Under the pieces are notes generated by a model. The model had not been told where the DNA came from. It did not search any database and saw nothing but the letters and a program-made list of their open reading frames with translations. Made by a program: the position numbers and the translations under genes. DNA of 64,000 bases, taken from assembly GCA_951217055.1 (NCBI GenBank), contig OX578286.1:40157437-40221436 (forward strand), written 5' to 3'. Shown here piece after piece: positions 56,082 through 64,000 of this stretch (position 1 is the stretch's first letter; each line of letters begins with the position of its first letter). This DNA is from Gerris lacustris (Eukaryota; Arthropoda; Insecta; Hemiptera; Gerridae).

Positions 56082-56640
56082 TATGACCTATTGTTAAAAC
56101 TCTAAACGTTGATTCAACAATAGGCTTTAACTCAAAATTTGAAGTTAAATACAGATTAACTCCCCCATCCACCGAAATCTTAAGCTGAATAATTTGTTCT
56201 AATTGTTCTCTCCTTCCAATTTATGTTTATATATTTTGTCGGATTTTCTTTGTTTTTACTTTTATGAGACCTTCTTAAATCTTAACTATTATTTAATAAG
56301 TTAAATTATGTTTGTTTGTGTGTATATTGATTGTAATCTTCAAAACTTCTGCCCCTATTTTAATGGAGCTTACGCTATTGTACTTCCTTTAATTGTCAGG
56401 ATTCTCATAGATAATATTTCGTAAGGTCTTATTTAAGAGCTTATTATACTCATTTTAAGTTCAGTAAAGCCCAGATGTACTTAAATTCAGAGTTACCTAA
56501 CACCCGACACTGCTGCTGTAAGTGATCAGGGCATCGCTTCTGTTACTGTGAAACCTACCTTTTTATGTGATAATCAAAATTTGATATGAAGATGTGTACG
56601 CAGTCAGTAAACGTCAATCTATATTGAGATGATTAGTGTG
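56082..56640. other. Unannotated spacer
   Basis: No gene or repeat supported. Confidence 0.4.
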
Positions 56641-56644
56641 ACGT

Positions 56645-57805
56645 CACAAAAGCTTTCGAAAATTTAACTCAGTGTTTGTTATGTTCCTTTTTCTTATCAC
56701 CTCTTATCAAACCCATGTAAAATGAACGGGAGAATTTTCTCAACTTTTTAAATAATTAATTATTAAATTATTATTGATTTATAAGAGTTTTCACCCTTTG
56801 AACATTGTTGTACCAAGTCTTTTTTAACGAGTGTAACAAAGAAAACATTAAAAACTTTCGTTTCAGTTATTTAAAATGAGTATTTGTGTGAAGGGTCATA
56901 TCATCGAAAAAGCTATTTGAGTTATTAATCTTTATACTTGACTTTTAGTATTTCCTGTTGCCATAAAAATTCACAGGGTGTGTTCGTGTTCATATTGTGT
57001 GTCCGAAAATAAATGTTCCTCAAGTTTTGAAACTCAATGAAGTATACTCAGGGTACAGGACTTGTAGAAAGATAGTGATACTTAATCTGCCAGGTAATAA
57101 AAGATTATTTGCTAATAATATTTTGTTCCTGGTTACTTACAATGTGCATTATATTTAACCGATGTTGGAACATAATTATATACTATACAATAGATCACTG
57201 ATCAGCCTAGGAAAAAGACGTTGATGACGAGACAAAGAGCAGACTGTTATTACTATTATTATTTGTGTATTTTTTGTTATCTATATTAACGAGTATAATA
57301 ATATAAGATATGAGTGCCTCGCATGTATACTTGTTTAAAATTTTGATTAAAAAACTAATTTAATACATTAATTTAATATTACTTAAGTACTCTGACATAC
57401 TTTTACGAAGAATAGCTTTGTCCTCCGAAAAAAGTGAAGTATAGAGGAAGTTTTCATAACGCTCGAGTAGGTGGAAGACATAATATACAAACTAAAATAG
57501 AAAAACGATTTAAAAAATAAACAATAAATAAGAACGGACCCGGACAGTATCACCACAATAAAACACACTCACAATAATACTTTTTTAAACCACTAGAACG
57601 GCAATTTTTAATGTTTTCTTATCTTACATTGTTAAAATAGACTTATTATAATAACGTTCAAAGGTTGAAAAGTCTTATAAATTAATAATTAATTATTTAA
57701 AAAGTTGAGAAAATTCTCCCATTCATTTTACATGGGATTGATAACAGGTGATAAGGAAAAGGAACATAACAAACCGAATCGAATAAATTATCGAAAGCTT
57801 ACTTG
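56645..57805. mobile_element. TIR element, about 1.15 kb, arms about 130 bp
   Basis: Arms at about 56655-56800 and 57665-57800 are inverted: AAAGCTTTCGA / TCGAAAGCTT, GTTATGTTCCTTTT / AAAAGGAACATAAC, GGGAGAATTTTCTCAACTTT and TTTTTAAATAATTAATTATT with complements. The interior shows no transposase motif. Confidence 0.8.
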
Positions 57806-57849
57806 CTTTATTTTTAGACTTATCATTTGTAAAGGTTATTTTATCCCTT

Positions 57850-58070
57850 AGGCCCTGTGCACACTGAAGAAACAAGTTACATGAAAGGTGAAACTTTAGT
57901 ATCATGAAAACACTTGATTTAAAACATATAGAAAGGAGCACACTGCGTTTCTTATAACTGTAGTTTCATTTGGTTTCATGACACATGTTTCACGCAACCA
58001 AAAAGTCATGTATCACGCAATCCAAAAATCAGATTTTGTCAAAACCAAGTTGGACGTGATTTCATGTTTA
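57850..58070. repeat. Possible MITE end GGCCCTGTGCACACTG
   Basis: TAGGCCCTGTGCACACTGAA opens a stretch of repeated GTTTCATG/CATGAAA words; a matching right end could not be found. Confidence 0.35.
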
Positions 58071-58200
58071 TTGTTTTGCTTATCATTTCATTTTTGATTA
58101 TTGCATTTTATTTGGTGTTGAGCTGTTTGTGTCGTTGTTTATTTAAAATGAGTGCATTTAGAAGCATTTAATTAAATGAATGTGATACAGCGCCTTAGTA

Positions 58201-58986
58201 CAGTAGAGTCTCGCTAATCCGGGTTTGACGGGACCGGACCCAGTCCGGATTACCGAAAGTCCGGATTAAACGGAATCAGTTTTAAAATGTCTGTAGTAGG
58301 GTAAAACTATTAAAATCGAGGTTTTTATCGTAAAAATTACTTATATTAGTCTCCAAAGCATGCTTGTACGACGTAGGTATAACACTATTTAAGTTAAAGT
58401 TAAGGGCTGTTCTGTAACCTGTCCGAATATCAAATGAATTAAAATAAAATGGCAATCTATTACACAGGTGCAGGTATAGAAGGGACTTCCTGAGAAACAG
58501 GCTGTGTTCCGATATGAAATTCGAGGAGTCATAGTCATTTCACAAAAAGTTGAGACATTAGACATTGGCGGCTTGGCGAAATTTCATGGAACTGCGTTGA
58601 GCCGCCGCTATATGTTTCTTAAAACCCTCTCCCCATCTCAGTCACTTATAATTGTATTTCCTGGAATACACTTCCTTTATATCTTCCGCCCTACATTTCT
58701 ATGGAACCGAAACAGATTTATCAATGTTCTTACTTATTCCTAATTTTTCTTAATCTGTTTATTTTGAACAATAATACCGGGTATTCCTCGTGTCGGAATA
58801 TACAACTGTAAACTAACTAGGAACCTTTTTTTAAAAAATTAATGGACAATAAAAGCAGAAACCCTGATAATCTTAACAATTCATAAATCAGAATAGGCCC
58901 TGGTTCCAATTTGTACATAGTTTTTGGCCCGTCCGGATTATGCGGATGTCCGGACTAGCGGGATCTGGATAAGCGAGACTCTACTG
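58201..58986. mobile_element. pogo-type element, 786 bp
   Basis: Ends CAGTAGAGTCTCGCTAATCC and GGATAAGCGAGACTCTACTG, flanked by TA (58199-58200; 58987-58988). Subterminal GGATTACCGAAAGTCCGG words repeat inward at both ends. No transposase motif in the interior open frame (58504-58743). Confidence 0.9.
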
Positions 58987-58988
58987 TA

Positions 58989-59280
58989 TGTAGAGTCCCG
59001 CTAGTCTGAATCCCGAAAATCCGCCTAATTAGAGGGCCAGTGATAGGGATTCCTTTCAGTCTTTCTTGAGAAAACCATAGGAAAAGCGCTTCGTCTAATT
59101 TATCGTAAGATAAATTAGACTTCTAGAAGGTTTTCTAGAATTCGTTATTTTTAAACTAGGATATTATTGCCACCTAAAGTCAATAAATGACATTAATTTA
59201 CAAAAATCTGCCTAATCTGAATTTTCTCTAATCCAAACTGGGTTCGGTCCCAATTAGTTCGCATTAGCGGGACTCTACTG
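58989..59280. mobile_element. pogo-type MITE, 292 bp, unoccupied form of the 32-kb element
   Basis: Left end TGTAGAGTCCCGCTAGTC, right end GCGGGACTCTACTG followed by TA (59281-59282). The body matches 31975-32669 without the foldback insertion. Its left TA is the right TA of the preceding element. Confidence 0.85.
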
Positions 59281-59514
59281 TATTTAGTTTCTTTAAAAAT
59301 TACTTTGTTACATACATTCATAAAGGTGTTCCAACAAAATTTATTACTTACATACTCAATTTTTCCCTTGGTAACAATAACAAGTACTCAATTAAGAATT
59401 TATCTGAGTACATTCCTCGATTTACGAATTTTTGACTTTCGTTATACTTCATTGTCTATTACTTAAGTCCGGAGTAATACTGTATAGTTAGTTCTTAATT
59501 ATTTTTTTAATAAT

Positions 59515-59537
59515 CTTTATTTTTTTTTTTTTTTCAG
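59515..59537 (+). promoter_or_regulatory. SNRPF: 3' splice site of the SmF leader intron
   Basis: About 18 T residues followed by CAG lie 31 bases before the SmF start codon. This is a strong acceptor and suggests that the first, non-coding exon is upstream, possibly beyond the pogo-type elements that end at 59280. Confidence 0.7.
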
Positions 59538-60071
59538 ACTTTAAAGTCAGACTAACAAAAAAATCAAGATGGCCACCGCTACTATGCCCGTAAACCCCAA
59601 ACCCTTCCTTAACACTCTCACTGGTAAGCCGGTGATAGTGAAACTGAAGTGGGGTCATGAATACCGAGGTTTTCTCGTATCTGTCGATGGATACATGAAC
59701 GTACAACTAGCCACAGCCGAGGAATACATCCAAGGAGAGGTAACGGGAAAACTTGGGGAGCTCCTCATCAGATGCAACAACGTCCTCTATATCAGAGGAA
59801 TTGATGAAGAAGATGAAGAGGGGGAGACGAAAGATTAAAATTTCTAATCAAACTTAATAACTCAAAAGAGGCCAAAACCATTAATATCCTTGTAGATTTC
59901 AATGTTTTTACACAATGAAAATTGTGAAATTCTCAATTTTTTTAAAAATATGTTTTAAAAAATGTCTTTTTTTTTCAATTGTTAATTATCTGAACATTGA
60001 TATTATTCTGTATGTACAATCTTAAACGTTCAACATGATCTAATTTTTGTAAATATTTCTTATACAATAAA
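59538..60071 (+). CDS. SNRPF: SmF, small nuclear ribonucleoprotein F (coding region 59569-59838)
   Basis: SmF is one subunit of the seven-member Sm ring that assembles on the U-rich Sm site of U1, U2, U4 and U5 snRNAs; it is an essential core spliceosome protein. The 89-residue product matches the family over its whole length: the N-terminal NPKPFLN and LTGKP block, Sm1 with VKLKWG, EYRGFL and VSVDGYMN, Sm2 with [12 protein letters not shown], then an acidic tail. The start ATG at 59569 has a good context (AAGATGG); a second Met at codon 6 is where most family alignments begin. A polypyrimidine tract and TTTCAG end at 59537, implying a 5'UTR intron, and AATAAA lies at 60066-60071. There is no poly(A) scar of a retrocopy. 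The coding region has no intron. Confidence 0.95.
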
Positions 60072-60742
60072 ACATTAACTTATGTAAACTTATCGTGGTA
60101 ATCAGTTTATAATACATTTTTAAAAATCTGTACGTTAGAAGTAAATTATTGTGTCATATTTTAAGCAATTAAAAGAGAACTTTTTTTTTTTTTTTTACTT
60201 AATAAACAAATGGAAATAATTAAATATTCTTTCTTCAAACTTTAAAACAATTTTTAAATTGATCATCTCTGTTTACTAACGAAGGAATTGACTTTATCAC
60301 CTGTTATCTGCTAGTGTAAAGTAGTACTTACCATATAAAGTTATTTTTTAAAAGAAAATTGGACTTTAATTAATTTACTTCTTAGGTACAGACATTATTA
60401 TTATTAAATCAAAGATTTTAGAATATATTTATTTTCTTCTTCAGGTTTGATGAATATAATCCCTGGTTTCAAATAAGTAAAATTACTGGGTGAATACAAA
60501 TTGAGTAAAGTCACGTAAAATATTTTATAATTTACATGAACATTTTCTTAGCTATGTATTCGTAAGCATCTTATGATAATATGAGAATTTAAAAAAATAT
60601 ATTATTAGGTATTAAATTGAACTACATCATTTAGAATCATTTGGGAATCAATTTTTAATTGAATTTCTATTATATAAGAGAGGCAGGACAGAGAAAAAAT
60701 TCACTCCCCCACTGGAATTTGAAACATGCACCTTTGAATTAA
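60072..60742. other. AT-rich downstream DNA
   Basis: Past the SmF poly(A) signal; no gene supported. Confidence 0.5.
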
Positions 60743-61449
60743 ATGAGGAGCCTAGTATCAAAGACGGACATTCGACATTTTTTCCGAATTTCAGTTATCA
60801 ATTGTTTCTTAATAGATTTTTGGCCACTGCATTAGATTCTGCTATCAATTTGCATCTAAAACGACCAGAAAAGGGGTAAAAATGCTATAATATTTGTAGT
60901 TTTGTTTCAAATACGGACAAGTCAACACACGTTTTGCTTCAAAAGTGGACATAACCTAAACTGCCAATCAGGAGGCTGCAATTTACTAACTCGTTCCTAT
61001 GATTCACTGCGGACTGATTATCATTTGAATACCTACTCCTACAATTTTGTCATACATGTTTAGAAAAATGATACCCCGAGGGGATGATAAATTGAGAAAT
61101 CAATTAAGGCTCTAAATTTGGGGGCACTACTCCCTAAGAACTCGGAAAAACGTGGAAAAAAAAAATCCAATATTATTCTAACCATTATTTTCAACGTAAT
61201 TTTGCTTCAAAAACGGACAAAACCTAGTTTTTGTTTCAAAAGCGGACAACTCAACTTTTTAACTCCATTTAGCAGCTAAAATATCAAAGAAATTCACGTT
61301 TTCAGTATTTCTAACTAGTTTTGAGTCTGTTAAGAATCTACAGAAAGAAATCATTGCTCTAGCACCTGTAGAATTTGAGCTACAGTTTTTCGGCTCTCCT
61401 GTAAAATTTTGAAATGTGCTCTTGTCCGTCTTTGATACTAAGCTCCTCA
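60743..61449. mobile_element. TIR element ATGAGGAGCCTAGTATC, copy 2
   Basis: Second copy of 24004-24678 with the same ends (right end TTTGATACTAAGCTCCTCA) and interior, including TTTGTTTCAAATACGGACAA. The two differ by small insertions, e.g. an extra CTGCCAATCAGGAGGCTGC block here. Confidence 0.85.
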
Positions 61450-61624
61450 AATATTCTTTAAAGCATTGAATGTGTATTTTAAAGGTAAGTGTTTCAAATC
61501 TAGAAGGAAGAGTGTATTTTCCATTATTATTTTTCCCGTTTATAATTCTAATTATATCATTATTATTAAAAAGGAAGACTTCATAAGTCAGACTGAGGAT
61601 AATATTTCTTAGTATGACGTAAAG

Positions 61625-61626
<2 letters not shown>

Positions 61627-61661
<35 letters not shown>

Positions 61662-62530
61662 CAGTGGTAAGCCTCGTTCAAGGCCATCACTACGTCAAAA
61701 GAGATTTTAAACTAAAAGTTATAGTCTAAGTACTCTTGAACCGAGTAAAAAGCTTTACTTAATAGAAGTTCCTTGACTTGTGTCTTGAAATTATCTGGTG
61801 GAAGATTAACTATTCCTATGTCTAGCTTATTTATGAGCTTGATGGATTGATGGTGCGGTGATAGTGTTGTCAGATGGAGACGATGAGCTGGTATATTGAT
61901 TCTATTGGCATTTCTGGTTGGATAAGTATGACTCTTCTGAATTAGTTGCTGGTAGTAAGGTTGGATTGTAGTTAGCAGATTTAATATGTATATGGATGGA
62001 AGAGTAAGGATTTTATGTTTGATGAACAGCGGCTTGCAGGTCTCATTCCATTTTTCACTAAAGACGATCCTCAAAGCTTTCTTTTGACAGATAAAGATGT
62101 CATTACTGTGCGGAGAAGACCCCCACTCAGATATACAATACGACAGTCTAGAGTGAACCTGGGCGTAATAAACTAGTTTCAAGATATTGGTTTCAAAAGT
62201 TAAAGCTAATCTTCTCAGAAGATATAATGTTTTAGATAAAGATCCTTTAAGTTTTGTCAAGTGAGCTTTCCAAGACAACTTAGACTCGAGTTGGACTCCC
62301 AGCAGCTTTACAGGTAAGTATATTTCTTCTTTTTTCTTTAACGTAAATAACAATTTTTGATTTTTACTTTCATTTAAGGTTAATTTGTTGGTGGTAAACC
62401 ATAGCTTAGCTTCTTCTAATATCTCAGTCATATCACGTTCTAGAAAATTTCTCAGTGAAAAAGTCAGGCACACAGGGTTCAATTTCTGCTGGCAAGATGT
62501 ATTTTTACTTTTCCTCACCTATGGTAGGAA
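61627..62530 (-). mobile_element. 5'-truncated jockey/CR1-type LINE with (TTA)n tail
   Basis: Runs right to left, ending in an (ATT/TAA)n microsatellite at 61627-61661 that acts as its 3' tail. Only the C-terminal coding part is kept; truncation is near 62520. Confidence 0.85.
61712..62500 (-). pseudogene. LINE ORF2 C-terminal fragment
   Basis: Begins just after the RT active site: WFTTNKLTLNESKNQ, LLGVQLESKLSWKAHL, LYLLRRLALTF, YYAQVHSRLSYCISEWGS, then QKKALRIVF and ending SVQEYLDYNF. The same blocks occur in the LINE at 48-50 kb, so both belong to one clade though clearly different families. The frame is open for over 260 codons, so the insertion may be fairly young. Confidence 0.9.
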
Positions 62531-63040
62531 ATGTTGTAATGTTTCCACCCATTTTTTTTTCTTTTCCCTGAGATTTCAATTCAATTATCCCAATGAAATT
62601 CCATTTATTTGTTTAAAAGTTATGAGTAATACATACTTTTGTTAAACGTCAGAACTTTTAGAACCCTTATAACTTCTTAACGGAAAGTCAAATTTTAAAA
62701 GTTTATTGATTTAGACAGTTCAATAAAATTTTACACAATATAAATAATTATTTACTAAAAAAAAAATGCCGTTCTTGGGCCCTCGCAGCCTCACTCAACA
62801 CAACTGTCACGCTGTGCACTGATGCCAACCCTATTCATGGTTCAGACAATTATTATTCCCACATATTACGGCGCAGGGTTGCTAACAAGCATGGAAAGTA
62901 CAAGTGTTCGTTAATTTATTTACATTAACTATAATTTTTGTTGTATGCGCAATAGTAAATGCAACAATTGCATGAACAAAAGGTAAATTAAACAAAAACA
63001 ACAGTGTTCGAAGCAAAATTATTAAGTTACCTTGTTGCCA
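62531..63040. other. Unannotated spacer
   Basis: No gene supported; 62768-62880 is less AT-rich but unrecognised. Confidence 0.4.
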
Positions 63041-63044
63041 GAAA

Positions 63045-63096
63045 GTGGTGGCGATTAGGGGGGGGCGCCGCCCTCCCCCCCTAATCGCCACCACTG
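63045..63096. repeat. GC-rich palindrome, probable hAT MITE relic
   Basis: GTGGTGGCGATTAGGGGGGG and its complement face each other around GCGCCGCC, ending CCACCACTG. CAGTGGTGGCG-type ends are typical of hAT elements; this may be two end fragments fused. Confidence 0.6.
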
Positions 63097-64000
63097 ATAT
63101 TAAAATAGCAGAACTTTTATTTATACATAAATATAAAATAATTCAGAATGACAACACTGGACATTTTTTATTGGCCAGTTTCCTTTTGTTTACTTCCGCC
63201 CTCAATTCACTCAGAGATACCGTGGGAAAAACTCTACTATAGAGATGAAAGTTCCTTATCCAGAGATGCTATACCAGGAGTAGGCACACATGAAGTCAAT
63301 GAGATCTTCATTCATATCTTATATTACAAAGAGCCACATCATAATTGAAGAAGAGGTAAGAAATGTAGAATTTAGAAGCGATAAGACTATGTTAGACAAA
63401 ACCCTTCATTTACTACTTAGTCAATTTAACAAGATTTATGAAAAAGGTCTGAAATAATAAAATAAAAAGGTTTACACTTAATGAAGAGGCACAAGCTTAG
63501 GGCCTAATTTTAACCAACCCTACAACTCTGTGGTATACTACTACAACTGGTACACTAGAACCACTAACTGAGTAATTTATCAAAAGGTACTCAAAGAATA
63601 ATTAGAAAAATTGGAACACTGTTTAGATAGACTAGCTATCAACGAGGTATATCCAATGAAGTAACCATTCCATTCTTAAATTCTTATATGAACACAAGGT
63701 TATTTATCTTGTAGCGGTTCCTTCTGCTTTGCAATGTTGTGTGTTGTTGTGGGGTACTTGTACTTGTACTTAACAAGTTATTTGGTTAACTTAAGAAAAA
63801 AAGGTATAAAAATTATTCATAACAGTTACTTTTAATATTATTTAATTTTTCAACAAAAATAAAAGAATTAATAAATTACATAATATATTTACATGTTGTT
63901 TTATTTGGATTTTTGTCCAAAAATCCATAAAAAGAAAAAAAAAAAAGTTATTCTCTGAATTGTTTTCAACTATGATGAGGTGGATTATCTGCTTGAAAAA
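63097..64000. other. Unannotated AT-rich DNA to the window edge
   Basis: No gene or repeat supported. Confidence 0.4.

Noticed and set aside
59569..59838. Processed SmF retropseudogene
   Set aside because: It is intact, has a strong upstream splice acceptor, its own poly(A) signal, and no A-tail or flanking duplication.

Overview
The window looks like nuclear DNA of an arthropod, most likely an insect. The evidence is the very high A+T content, one exon of a Hox-type homeobox gene behind a long intron, a small nuclear ribonucleoprotein gene with a spliced 5' untranslated region, and a dense mix of animal transposons (pogo/Tigger, hAT, PIF/Harbinger-like, jockey/CR1-like LINEs, a Penelope-like fragment, a tRNA-derived SINE). 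I cannot name the species.

Only two host genes can be supported. At 19.0-19.5 kb (+) lies the last coding exon of a divergent ANTP-class homeodomain protein; its earlier exons are not recognisable here. About 2.1 kb upstream is a small decayed copy of that exon's 3' end (16924-16992). At 59.5-60.1 kb (+) is a complete, intronless SmF (SNRPF) coding region behind a good 3' splice site, with a poly(A) signal about 230 bp after the stop.

Almost everything else is repeat. 0-12.4 kb: minisatellites, a 185-bp satellite, a dispersed element that starts AGGGTCCGTAGG, and a Penelope reverse transcriptase fragment. 13-18.4 kb: a SINE with clean target-site duplications, a SINE-derived hairpin, a 43-bp array, a GC-rich TAA-flanked MITE, and a foldback element holding a pogo element. 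20.5-22.7 kb: a 76-bp satellite interrupted by two very long inverted repeats. 24-32.7 kb: TIR elements, pogo elements with transposase remnants, a duplicated hairpin element, and a foldback insertion carrying hammerhead-ribozyme-like core motifs. 33-42 kb: low-complexity AT DNA with several minisatellites, one of which reads as a 405-codon 24-residue repeat. 42-48 kb: palindromic MITEs. 47.6-50.7 kb: a three-layer nest (hAT element inside LINE inside dispersed repeat). 51-59.3 kb: more dispersed repeats, a hAT-like transposase fragment, TIR elements and two abutting pogo-type elements. 60.7-64 kb: a TIR element, a 5'-truncated LINE and AT-rich DNA.

The genes do not form an operon or pathway. 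What stands out is the layering of transposons, which gives several exact insertion sites, and the Penelope-like traces: a YVDD reverse transcriptase fragment and terminal-repeat-like foldbacks with a hammerhead-like core. All names rest on reading motifs by eye; no database search was possible.
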